This document shows positions 8,647 through 17,230 of a stretch of DNA of 64,000 bases, one piece after another. The DNA is taken from contig DBCR01000004.1 of assembly GCA_002293125.1 (NCBI GenBank), positions 124,001 to 188,000 of the forward strand, written 5' to 3'. The DNA comes from Opitutia bacterium UBA953. Its GTDB lineage: Bacteria; Verrucomicrobiota; Verrucomicrobiia; Opitutales; UBA953. The position numbers and the translations under genes were made by a program. Every line of letters starts with the position of its first letter. The first letter of the stretch is position 1. The notes beneath the pieces are model-generated. The model worked only from the letters and a program-made list of their open reading frames with translations, had not been told where the DNA came from and ran no database searches.

Positions 8647-9102
8647 ATGCACCGCCTCAGGCCGGCCATCCTATGCTTCCTGGGCGTTGTTTTGCTTGGA
8701 TTCGTCGGCTGTTCCGCCGGCTCCCCTCAGGCCGGACTCATCCGGAGTGTGTACGTCGAAGGCTCGGTTGGCGCCCCGCCACCAGATTTGGCTCAGTATG
8801 CCGACGTCATCCACGACACCTCCGTGCGGGTACTCGTTGAACGCGGCTTTGTCGCTGCCATGGAGCCGGCTAGCGCCGATGCCTTCCTTCGTGCGTCCTG
8901 GCTCTCTCGCCCTGCGATTGCCGGAACTCCGCAGAGTCGGGTGACGCTGCGGATGACCTTGGTATCTCGCGGCGGGGCCGTTCTAAGCGACCTCGACATC
9001 GTCACGGATACGCCCGCAGGCTTTCTGAGCAGGGAGCGAATCTCCGACCATATCCGCGAGAAGCTCGGAACGATTATCCGCGGGCCGCGATCCGTGCCTT
9101 GA
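8647..9102 (+). CDS. Small predicted lipoprotein, unknown function
   Basis: A 151-residue protein starting at an ATG that gives a clear lipoprotein signal: basic MHRLR, a hydrophobic run AILCFLGVVLLG, then FVGC as lipobox. Reading is open upstream to 8569, but that would bury the signal. The mature part alternates strands and helices (RVTLRMTLVSRGGAVL near the middle) and resembles small outer-membrane-associated lipoproteins in general, without a family I can name. It is divergent from the HAD-DciA gene (91 bases between starts), and its last 29 bases overlap the end of the convergent panE-like gene. Confidence 0.65.
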   Translation: MHRLRPAILCFLGVVLLGFVGCSAGSPQAGLIRSVYVEGSVGAPPPDLAQYADVIHDTSVRVLVERGFVAAMEPASADAFLRASWLSRPAIAGTPQSRVTLRMTLVSRGGAVLSDLDIVTDTPAGFLSRERISDHIREKLGTIIRGPRSVP

Positions 9103-9988
9103 TTTCGGCGACCAGCTTTTCGGTCTCGGGCATCTTTACGCCGGCAGCGAGGCCGCGGCGCAGCGGTTCACCCCAGATACCTTCCACCTCGACCTCCCGG
9201 CCTTCGACAAAATCAATAAGGCTGGAGGGGCGATACGGACCCATGCCGACCGTGACCACGAACTGTCGCTTGATATGTGCGTCTTCGAAACCGTGACCTC
9301 GGGCGACGGCCGCCGCCTGCACTTCCTTCATGAGCACATAAGCCCGCTCATTCAGGGCCGGATTTGCGAGGATGAGGTCAGTCGGGATACTGCCTCCCGC
9401 GATGGAGAGTCCGTTGAACGGGATATTCCAACAGAGCTTTTTCCAGAGGACGGATTCCAGGGAGGCCTCCGCTAGGCAATCCACACCGGCTGCGGCAAAG
9501 GTAGTCACACAGGTTTCGACGGCTGTACTGATTGGCCCAGTGGCAGCGGCCATGCGGACGTAGCCAGCGAGCGTCGTGTCGATCACGGACGGGGCCAGGC
9601 GGTTGATGCAGACGAAGCAAAGGCCGGCGACGACTCGCTCAACGGGTAGCAACTTCGCCAAAGCTTCCACGTTGCCCATGCCATTCTGAAGGGTCACGAC
9701 GATCGTGCTTGGGCCGAGCAGCGGCGTCACGAGCTCAGGCAGGGCATAGTTGGAAGTCGATTTGATCGTGACGACGACGAGGTCGCACGGGCCGATGGTC
9801 CCGGCGTCAGGCGAAGCGGAGGCGACCCGCACGGTCCGTTCCTGGCCTTTGTTGCGGATGGTGAGCCCGTTGTCCTGGATGGCTTTGAAGTCACTCCGGG
9901 CAAGGCAGCGCACTTCGTGCCCAGCTTCCGCGAGCAAGGCGGCATACCATCCTCCCAGGGCTCCCGTCCCAACGATACCTATCTTCAT
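9074..9988 (-). CDS. panE: 2-dehydropantoate 2-reductase (ketopantoate reductase family)
   Basis: A 304-residue NADPH-dependent ketopantoate reductase of the PanE/ApbA family, making pantoate for coenzyme A. The N terminus MKIGIVGTGALGGWYAALLA is the Rossmann loop, followed by LVVVTIKST and the VVTLQNGMGN motif. The C-terminal helical domain holds the catalytic Lys in LWKKLCWN and the conserved N-x-L region FNGLSIAGG. Its ATG overlaps the nadB stop as ATGA, implying translational coupling of two cofactor-biosynthesis genes. Family members with other 2-ketoacid substrates exist, so the substrate is likely but not proven. Confidence 0.85.
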   Translation of the reverse strand: MKIGIVGTGALGGWYAALLAEAGHEVRCLARSDFKAIQDNGLTIRNKGQERTVRVASASPDAGTIGPCDLVVVTIKSTSNYALPELVTPLLGPSTIVVTLQNGMGNVEALAKLLPVERVVAGLCFVCINRLAPSVIDTTLAGYVRMAAATGPISTAVETCVTTFAAAGVDCLAEASLESVLWKKLCWNIPFNGLSIAGGSIPTDLILANPALNERAYVLMKEVQAAAVARGHGFEDAHIKRQFVVTVGMGPYRPSSLIDFVEGREVEVEGIWGEPLRRGLAAGVKMPETEKLVAEIKARIAARG

Positions 9989-11595
9989 GGACGACCTTGG
10001 GGTCGGCGCACCGAAGTGTGGCGTGCTTCGACCAGCTTCGCCGGGTAATCGAGGGTAAAGTGCAAGCCGCGGCTTTCGCGACGCTGCAAAGCGCAGTCGA
10101 TGATGAGCTCGGCCACCTGAATGAGATTGCGGAGTTCGAGCAGGCGAGGCTCGACGCGGAAATTCCAATAATACTCCCGGACTTCGTCCGATAAGGTGCC
10201 GATACGCGTACGCGCACGTTGGAGGCGCTTGGTGGAACGGACGATGCCAACATAGTCCCACATTGTGCGCCGAAGCTCATCCCAGTTGTGGGTAAGTACC
10301 ACGCGCTCGTCCGGGTCGCCGGCTGATCCATCGACCCAGACCGGCAGAGTCATCGCCTCTCCGCGCTTAGCGCTGATTTCGTCATGAGCGGCCGCTGCGC
10401 CATCGTGAGCGAGCACCACGGCTTCGAGAAGGGAATTAGAGGCTAGGCGATTCGCGCCATGGAGTCCGGTGCAGGCGACTTCCCCGACAGCGAAAAGGCC
10501 TTGGAGGGAAGTTTGACCGCGGAGGTCCGTGGCGACCCCGCCACAGAGGTAATGGGCAGCAGGAACGACCGGGGCAGGTTCCTTGGTGAGATCGAAGCCG
10601 GCCTTGAGGCAGGTGGCGTGGATGTGCGGGAAGCGTTCGGCAAAGTGGCCTTTGGCTACCTGCGTGGCGTCGAGCAGCACATGCGGGGCGCCGTCACGTT
10701 TCATGACTGAGTCGATGGCGCGAGCGACGATATCTCGCGGAGCCAGGTCGCCCAGCGGATGGAAGTCCTTCATGAACGCCCGCATAGATACGTCGCGGAG
10801 GATGGCCCCTTCGCCGCGGACGGCTTCGGAGATGAGGGCACGGCTTCCGTCGGGAGCCTTGAGCGCGGTCGGATGAAACTGGACCATCTCCATGTCGCGT
10901 ACTTCGGCTCCCGCGCGATAGGCCATCGCAATCCCGTCGCCGGTAGCGATGTCGGGATTAGTCGTGAACTGGTAGACCTGTCCCGTACCACCGGTAGCCA
11001 GAACCACGGCATTGGCCGAAAGCGTCTCGACCCGGCCAGCCTTGGTATCGAGCACATGGAGTCCGAGGACGCGATCATCGGCGGCGCCGATCGGGCACGC
11101 TCCGAGTTTGGCGCGGGTGATGAGGTCGATGGCGAGGTGGTGCTCGAGCATCACCACCTTCGGTGAGCGGGCGATGGCGCGGAGCAGGGCGGATTCGATG
11201 GCGCGTCCGGTCATGTCGCGGGCATGCAGGATGCGGCGCTTAGAATGACCACCCTCACGTCCCAGATCGGGTCGGCCATCGGTACCGTTCTCGAATTCGA
11301 CGCCCCAGGCGATCAGTTCGGCTACCCGGGCAGGACCGGACTCGATGATGTGCTTGACGGCATCCACATCGCAAAGGCCGTCGCCGGCCGTCACGGTATC
11401 CTTCACGTGGCTCTGAAAATCGTCGGTCTGGTCGGTGACACAAGCGATGCCGCCTTGGGCCCAGTTCGTGTTCGATTCCGAACTCGTCTTCTTGGTCACG
11501 ATGGCGACGGAATATCCGCGCTGAGCCAGGTTGAGCGCAAAACTCAGCCCGCCGATGCCGCTGCCGACGATGATTGCCTCGAAATGGGTCGCCAT
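9985..11595 (-). CDS. nadB: L-aspartate oxidase
   Basis: A 536-residue flavoprotein that oxidises L-aspartate to iminoaspartate, the first step of de novo NAD synthesis. FAD binding is shown by IIVGSGIGGLSFAL near the N terminus and SNTNWAQGGIACV. The catalytic region FHPTALKAPDGSRALISEAV and the C-terminal helical domain of the succinate dehydrogenase/fumarate reductase superfamily follow. The start at the ATG encoding MATHFEAI puts the FAD loop at the normal place; an upstream extension to 11658 is open but unlikely. No nadA or nadC is adjacent; panE follows with a 4-base overlap. Confidence 0.93.
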   Translation of the reverse strand: MATHFEAIIVGSGIGGLSFALNLAQRGYSVAIVTKKTSSESNTNWAQGGIACVTDQTDDFQSHVKDTVTAGDGLCDVDAVKHIIESGPARVAELIAWGVEFENGTDGRPDLGREGGHSKRRILHARDMTGRAIESALLRAIARSPKVVMLEHHLAIDLITRAKLGACPIGAADDRVLGLHVLDTKAGRVETLSANAVVLATGGTGQVYQFTTNPDIATGDGIAMAYRAGAEVRDMEMVQFHPTALKAPDGSRALISEAVRGEGAILRDVSMRAFMKDFHPLGDLAPRDIVARAIDSVMKRDGAPHVLLDATQVAKGHFAERFPHIHATCLKAGFDLTKEPAPVVPAAHYLCGGVATDLRGQTSLQGLFAVGEVACTGLHGANRLASNSLLEAVVLAHDGAAAAHDEISAKRGEAMTLPVWVDGSAGDPDERVVLTHNWDELRRTMWDYVGIVRSTKRLQRARTRIGTLSDEVREYYWNFRVEPRLLELRNLIQVAELIIDCALQRRESRGLHFTLDYPAKLVEARHTSVRRPQGRP

Positions 11596-11674
11596 TAAGG
11601 GATAGACCGTAAGGGGAGGCAGGATGTGAACAAGCGGATTTGACTGTTCACTCGCCACTCCCTAGTAAGTTTGG

Positions 11675-12991
11675 GTGGAATTATTCGTGATATTAGCCTG
11701 CTGGGTGACGATCGGCGCCTTCGAGCTTACAGAGATGGCGCTGGTATCCTCCAACCGTCGTCGGCTGCAACGGTTGGCCGAGCAAGGGAGCAAGGGGGCC
11801 AAGGCCGCCTTGGAACTCCTCGCCAATCCCTCGGTTTTTCTTTCGACGGTCCAGGTCGGCTTGACTTTCGGCGCCATCATTGCGGCGACGTTCGGTGGTG
11901 GCCCCATGGCCGCGGAACTCAAGCCTTACCTCGAGGCGAGCGGCTGGCCTTGGCTTCAGGAGAACGCCGAAGTCATCTCCCGCATGGGAGTATCCTTCTT
12001 CGTTGGCTCCTTGACGATTATCTGCGCGGAAATTGTACCGAAGCGACTCGGTCTCTCCAACCCCGAGGGTTTGGCGGTCCTCCTCGCGCGACCCATGCAG
12101 TTCATTTCGCTCTTGGTCTCGCCCCTTGGCAGCAGCTTGAGCTTCTGCGCGAATATCATCCTTCGTCTTTTCGGCATCAAGCGCTCGCCGGAAGACACCA
12201 TGTCGGAGGATGAACTTCGCATGATGGTCGACCAAGGCATGGCTTCGGGGGTGCTTCACGCTGCGGAGCATCGCATGGTGCACGGCGCCTTGTCCTTGGA
12301 CCTGGTGACGGCCGAGCGTCTCATGACGCCGAGCAATCGCGTCGTCTGGCTTAACCTTGAAGACACCGACGAAGTCAATTGGCGCAAGGTCGTGGCCTCG
12401 GGTCACACCTGGTTTCCCGTTTATCGAGGTTCGCCCGATCGCCCGCTGGGCGTCGTTTCGGTGAAGCGCCTCTGGGCTAATCTCTCGCTCGCCGGCAGCG
12501 CCTCGATCAAGGACTTGCTCACCGAGCCTCCGACCGTAGCGACCAACTGCACGGGAACCCAGCTGTTGGAAATGTTCCGTAAGGACAAGATTCATATCGC
12601 CCTGGTCACGGACGAGTTCGGCCGGGTCCGCGGCGTCGTCTCCTTGAACGATGTGCTGGAATCGGTCGTCGGCGAGCTGCCGAACGAAGGTTCGCCGATC
12701 GCTCAACCCAAGCCAATCCGCCGCCGTGATGATGGTAGCTGGGTCGTCGAAGCGGCGGTCTCGCTGGACGATTTTCGTGAATCCACGGGCATCATCGGTC
12801 GTTTCCCCGGCGAAGGGTCTGGGCGGTTCACCGCGATCTCTGGCTTCATCATGCGCACGTTGGGACGAATTCCCACCGAGGGTGATCGCGTGGAGGCCTT
12901 AGGCTATATCTTCGAGGTGGTGGACATGGATGGTCATCGCCTGGACAAGATCCTGGTGATGCCGAAGGCGGTACCGCCCACCGTCGGTTAG
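11675..12991 (+). CDS. CNNM/CBS-domain membrane protein (HlyC/CorC family)
   Basis: A 438-residue protein with the three-part plan of the UPF0053/TlyC family. It has an N-terminal CNNM (DUF21) domain with about three to four hydrophobic segments (residues 1-190), a CBS-domain pair (about 205-335; [14 protein letters not shown], then [18 protein letters not shown]) and a C-terminal CorC/HlyC domain ending in [13 protein letters not shown]. Family members are linked to magnesium or cobalt efflux and to metal tolerance; hemolysin is a historical label. It starts at a GTG with no clear ribosome binding site, divergent from nadB by 79 bases. Its TAG stop overlaps the hisF stop in TTAG. Confidence 0.87.
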   Translation: MELFVILACWVTIGAFELTEMALVSSNRRRLQRLAEQGSKGAKAALELLANPSVFLSTVQVGLTFGAIIAATFGGGPMAAELKPYLEASGWPWLQENAEVISRMGVSFFVGSLTIICAEIVPKRLGLSNPEGLAVLLARPMQFISLLVSPLGSSLSFCANIILRLFGIKRSPEDTMSEDELRMMVDQGMASGVLHAAEHRMVHGALSLDLVTAERLMTPSNRVVWLNLEDTDEVNWRKVVASGHTWFPVYRGSPDRPLGVVSVKRLWANLSLAGSASIKDLLTEPPTVATNCTGTQLLEMFRKDKIHIALVTDEFGRVRGVVSLNDVLESVVGELPNEGSPIAQPKPIRRRDDGSWVVEAAVSLDDFRESTGIIGRFPGEGSGRFTAISGFIMRTLGRIPTEGDRVEALGYIFEVVDMDGHRLDKILVMPKAVPPTVG

Positions 12992-13746
12992 AGTCGGACA
13001 GGCAGGCCGGCGGCACGTAGGTGCTCCTTGGCCTGACGGACGGTAAAGGTGCCGAAGTGAAAGATGCTGGCGGCAAGGACTGCGCTGGCACCGCCTTGCT
13101 TGAGGACGTCAGCCATGTGGTCGAGATTGCCGGCTCCGCCTGAGGCGATGACGGGGACTTCGACGGCCGAGGAGACGGCAAGGTTGAGCGAGATGTCGTA
13201 ACCGGCGGCGGTGCCATCGCGGTCCATGCTGGTCAGCAGGATTTCGCCGGCACCGAGGGAGTGAGCCTTGCGGGCCCACTCGATAGCATCGAGTCCCGTG
13301 GCATTACGACCACCATGGGTAAAGACCTCCCACTTGCCTGGACCAACGTTCTTGGCGTCAATCGCCACCACGATACACTGGCTACCGAACTTGCGGGCGG
13401 ACCGTAGGATGAGGTCAGGGTCCTTGATCGCAGAGGTGTTGAGGGAAACCTTATCAGCGCCGGCATTCAGCATCGTGCGGATGTCTTCGACGGAACGAAG
13501 TCCACCGCCGACGGTGAGCGGCATGAAGACCTGGTCGGCGGTCCGTTCAACGACGTCGACCATGGTGCGACGTTCATCACTTGATGCGGTAATATCTAGA
13601 AAGACCAACTCGTCGGCACCTTGCTTCTCATAGGCCGCCGCGACGGCGACAGGGTCGCCGGCATCACGCAGCTCTTCGAACTTGATGCCCTTGACCACGC
13701 GGCCGCCATGGACGTCCAGACAGGGGATGATACGGACGGAAAGCAT
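12988..13746 (-). CDS. hisF: Imidazole glycerol phosphate synthase cyclase subunit HisF
   Basis: A 252-residue (beta/alpha)8 barrel. HisF uses ammonia supplied by HisH to make imidazole glycerol phosphate and AICAR in histidine synthesis. Catalytic Asp is in [16 protein letters not shown] at about residue 11, and the second is in [14 protein letters not shown]. Phosphate-binding loops are TVGGGLRS and IASGGAGN. Length is normal. It lies at the 3' end of a minus-strand run metG-menF-dtd-hisF, 48 bases after dtd, and no hisH is beside it. Confidence 0.95.
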   Translation of the reverse strand: MLSVRIIPCLDVHGGRVVKGIKFEELRDAGDPVAVAAAYEKQGADELVFLDITASSDERRTMVDVVERTADQVFMPLTVGGGLRSVEDIRTMLNAGADKVSLNTSAIKDPDLILRSARKFGSQCIVVAIDAKNVGPGKWEVFTHGGRNATGLDAIEWARKAHSLGAGEILLTSMDRDGTAAGYDISLNLAVSSAVEVPVIASGGAGNLDHMADVLKQGGASAVLAASIFHFGTFTVRQAKEHLRAAGLPVRL

Positions 13747-13794
13747 GGGCGGCCTTCAGACGTAGCGATGACGGGTGCCGAGGTTAAGCCTAAA

Positions 13795-14232
13795 CTATTC
13801 AAGTACCACGGTCACCGGACCGTCGTTCACGAGTTCGACCCGCATGTCGGCTCCAAAGACTCCGGTCGGCACGGGCTGATCGAGGAGGATGGAGAGTTCT
13901 TGGACAAAGAGGTCGAACAGCAGCTTGGCGCTTTCGGGCTTGGCGGCGCCATTGAACGAAGGGCGATTTCCTTTGGAGAAATCAGCCAGCAATGTGAATT
14001 GGCTTACGGCCAAAGCCTGCCCGCCGGCATCACGTAGACTGATGCCCATCTTGCCTAGGGCGTCGGGCATCAGTCGGGCGTTGGAGACATCCGTGGCCAG
14101 CCTGCGGACGGTGGCTACGTCATCGCCGGCGGCCAAGCCGACAAGCAGGAGGTAGCCTGGACCGATCATGCCGGTGGTGGTTCCGTCCACGGACACGGAT
14201 GCCGTGAGTACGCGCTGGATCACCACCTTCAT
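13795..14232 (-). CDS. dtd: D-aminoacyl-tRNA deacylase
   Basis: A 145-residue deacylase that hydrolyses D-aminoacyl-tRNA, a proofreading step in translation. The two active-site motifs are present: SQFTL (in AVSQFTLLADFSKGNRPSF) and the C-terminal NxGPxT form NDGPVT. The N terminus MKVVIQRVLTASVSVDG is typical. It begins 2 bases after menF ends and sits in a run with metG, so a tRNA-quality theme links the first and third genes of the operon. Confidence 0.94.
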   Translation of the reverse strand: MKVVIQRVLTASVSVDGTTTGMIGPGYLLLVGLAAGDDVATVRRLATDVSNARLMPDALGKMGISLRDAGGQALAVSQFTLLADFSKGNRPSFNGAAKPESAKLLFDLFVQELSILLDQPVPTGVFGADMRVELVNDGPVTVVLE

Positions 14233-14234
14233 CC

Positions 14235-15575
14235 TCAGAACAACGCTTCCAGAATCGTGCGAAGCTTCATCTCGGTTTCCGTCGACTCAGCCTCGGGATT
14301 CGAGCCGGCCACGATACCGGCGCCGGCAAAGGCACGCGCTTCGGAACCTTTGAGTCGGGCACAGCGAAGGGCGACGAAGAGCTTGCCGGAGGCGCCATCT
14401 GAACGAACCCAGCCCACGGCACCCGTATAGAGGCCGCGCTGGTGCGGTTCGAATCCGGGGATGAATGGAAGCGCCATCACCCGGGGCTTACCGCCGACGG
14501 CCGGGGTCGGGTGAAGTTCGCCGGCGACCTCGAGGAAGCGACGGTCAATCGGCATGGTGCCTTCGATCGGCGTACGCAGGTGCATCACGTTGCCCAGACG
14601 CAGGAGTTCGGCGTTACGCGAGGTCGCGGCAAGGACGCCGACCATGCGCAGACGTCGCAGGATAGAGGCGGTCACGGCGCTGTGCTCGCGCAGATCCTTT
14701 TCACTGGTCAGCAGGGCTTCAGCCAGGCTGGCGTCTTCGGAGGCTGATTCGCCGCGACGGGTCGTACCGGCCACGGATTCCGAACGGATGGCGCCGTCGA
14801 ACAGGGAAAGCAGCGTCTCGGGTGTGGCGCCGACCAAAGCGCCGTCGGCCTCGTCGACGAGGAAGGTGTGGCATTGGGGGTTGCCACGACGTAGGCGGTG
14901 CAACGTCGCATAGATGCTAAAGGGTTCAGCCCTGCGCCAATCGAAGGCGCGCGACAGGACGATCTTCTCGAATGAACCTTCCTTGATGAGCTCGGTCGCG
15001 CGGATGACCGCGGACGGGAACCATGACCCGCCGACTTCCGAAAGGACGGTCGGTACGGGGGCACGAGGGGGTGGTGGGTTGGAGTGATAGCTGAACTTCC
15101 GGAAACTTTCCGCACGGATGGCCAGGCGGGCGGCGCAGCCAGGGGCTGCTGGCTCGCAGAGGGTGACGGTCGTCAGGCCGTCTTCGCTGACAACTTGCCA
15201 TCCGGGCAGGAAGAGCTTGGCCTGCGCACCATCAGTGTCGCTGCCCGGGTAGAAGGGGAAAGTCGCGATGACTCGCGGGCGCGGACCGACGCAGGTCAGG
15301 CTGGCATCCAGGGCGCGCAGCCAGCAATCGGCTTCGATGAACCGTTGTTCGCCTCGTCCCGCCCATTGGCGAAGCGGAGAGCCAGCTGCGTGGGAACGCT
15401 TCCGCGACGGATTCTCGAAATATCCCCGAGGCGCCGGTTCGTTCAGTGTTTCCAGGACGGCCAACGGATCGAGTTCAGGTACCGGAAAGGTGTAACTGAC
15501 AAATCCTTCGCCACCGGCGCTCTTTTCAGCGTCAGCCAGCAAGGCGACTTCGTCGATGGTCTTGACGGAATCCAT
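14235..15575 (-). CDS. menF: Isochorismate synthase (menaquinone-type)
   Basis: A 446-residue chorismate-utilising enzyme. The C-terminal domain carries the family landmarks KIVLSRAFDWR, LVGATPETLLS, the magnesium-site region VAGTTRRGES, VMHLRTPIEG, LHPTPAVGGKPR and ARAFAGAGIVAGSNPE. The LHPTPAVGG and AGAGIVAGS motifs fit MenF/EntC/DhbC isochorismate synthases rather than anthranilate or aminodeoxychorismate synthases. A role in menaquinone is inferred because no siderophore genes lie nearby; no other men gene is in the window. The ATG at 15575 is chosen; a TTG at 15611, directly after the metG stop, would add 12 residues. Confidence 0.85.
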   Translation of the reverse strand: MDSVKTIDEVALLADAEKSAGGEGFVSYTFPVPELDPLAVLETLNEPAPRGYFENPSRKRSHAAGSPLRQWAGRGEQRFIEADCWLRALDASLTCVGPRPRVIATFPFYPGSDTDGAQAKLFLPGWQVVSEDGLTTVTLCEPAAPGCAARLAIRAESFRKFSYHSNPPPPRAPVPTVLSEVGGSWFPSAVIRATELIKEGSFEKIVLSRAFDWRRAEPFSIYATLHRLRRGNPQCHTFLVDEADGALVGATPETLLSLFDGAIRSESVAGTTRRGESASEDASLAEALLTSEKDLREHSAVTASILRRLRMVGVLAATSRNAELLRLGNVMHLRTPIEGTMPIDRRFLEVAGELHPTPAVGGKPRVMALPFIPGFEPHQRGLYTGAVGWVRSDGASGKLFVALRCARLKGSEARAFAGAGIVAGSNPEAESTETEMKLRTILEALF

Positions 15576-15611
15576 GGCGGTGAAGGTAAGGTCTCCGCGG
15601 AAATTGTCCAA

Positions 15612-17152
15612 TCAGGCCGGAGGAGTTTCGGCCGGAGCCTCGATCGGCGGGAAAAGGATGCACTTTTCGGCGACCTTTGAGCCCGTGCAGGCGGCGGACC
15701 ACGTTAGCTGACCTTCGAAATGGGTAACGACGGGGCGACCGATGTTGGTCAGCAGCTTGTCGCAGGTGGCCGGCATCACGGGAGTGAGGATTGTGCCGAC
15801 TAGGCGAAGGCCTTCCGCCACGTGCGCGAGGCAGGAGTCGAGGCGTGCGCGATCGGCGGCGTCAGCAGACTTCGCGAGTTTCCAGGGCGCCCTGGCCTCG
15901 ATGTAGGCGTTCATGGCGCTGATGAAGACCCAGAGGGCTTCGAGGGCGTGGCTGACCTGGTAATCGGCAAAGGCTTCGTCGTACTTCTTGAGCGAATCGC
16001 TCCAGAGCTGACGGAGATTCTTTTCGAGGTCTTCGTCGGCTGCGGCGCCGGGAATCGCACCGGCATAGTTGCGGCCGACCATGTTAAGGAGGCGATTGAC
16101 GAGATTGCCGAGATTGTTGCCGAGGTCCGCCTTGTAGCGGTTCTCGAAAGTGGTCGTCGAGAAGTCCGCATCCTGCCCGACGACCATCTCGCGGCACAGG
16201 TAGAAGCGGAAGGCGTCGGCACCGTGGGAGGCCGCGAAGCCGAGCGTGCTGGTGGCGTTGCCGGAGCTCTTGGAGGCCTTCTGGTTGTTGACGGTCCACC
16301 AGCCGTGGACGAGCAGCTGGCGCGGCGGCTCGATGTCGAGGGCCTTCAGCATGCACGGCCAGTAGACGGCGTGAGGCGGCGACAGGATGTCTTTGCCGAT
16401 GACATGGACATCGGCGGGCCAGAGTCCTTTGTCGGCGACGGCGGAGTAATAATTGGTCAGCGCATCGAACCAGACATAGGTGACGAAGGAAGTGTCAAAG
16501 GGTAGTTCGATACCCCAGGTGAGTCGGGATTTCGGACGCGAGATGCAGAGGTCGTTCATCGGCTCCTTGAGGAACTCGAGGACCTGGTTCTGGCGGAAGC
16601 GCGGCGTGATGAAGTCGGGGTGCGACTTGATGTGTTCGACGAGCCAGGGCTGGAACTGTGAAAGCTTGAAGTAGTAGTTCTCCTCGGTCGTCTGCGTGAC
16701 CTCTCCGTAGATTTCAGGCCAGGAACCGTCCAGGTCCCGATCCTTGTCGGTCAGGAACTGTTCTTGGCGGGTGGAGTACCAGTCGGTCTTCTGTCCTTTG
16801 AAGATTAGCCCTTGGTCGAAGAGCTTCTGCAGGAACTGCTGCACGATCTTCTTGTGACGTGGTTCGGTCGTGCGGATATAATCGTCGTGCGAGATGTTAA
16901 GATCGCCGAGCATGTCCTTGAAGACCGCGGCGATCTCGTCGACGAGGACTTGGGGTTCGACGCCGCGCTTGAGGGCGGTCTGCTGGACCTTCTGGCCGTG
17001 CTCGTCGAGACCGGTGAGGAAGTGCACCTTGCGGCCGCTCATGCGCATGTGGCGCGAAATCACGTCGGAGAGGACTTTCTCATAGGCATGGCCGAGGTGC
17101 GGCGAGCCGTTGGCGTAGTCGATGGCCGTGGTGATGTAGAACGGACTGGGCA
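15612..17152 (-). CDS. metG: Methionyl-tRNA synthetase (zinc-less short form)
   Basis: A 513-residue class I synthetase charging tRNA-Met. The HIGH-type motif is HLGHA at residue 20 or so, and FLTGLDEHGQKV is typical. The KMSKS loop reads KASKS, with Ala replacing Met. The connective-peptide region (WYSTRQEQFL onward) contains no Cys knuckle, and the C-terminal tRNA-binding EMAP-like domain is absent, so this is the short zinc-free type. The ATG at 17152 precedes PSPFYITTAIDYANG; reading is open nine codons further upstream. It heads the metG-menF-dtd-hisF run. Confidence 0.94.
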
Positions 17153-17230
17153 TGAAAAGATACCGTAGGCAATAGGGCACCGGAAGGGCCTAGGACAACC
17201 CCGAAGGCTGGGCGGACGGGTAAACCGACC

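Noticed and set aside
17160..17230. Possible riboswitch or T-box upstream of metG
   Set aside because: The 78-base gap holds no recognisable specifier stem, antiterminator or terminator.
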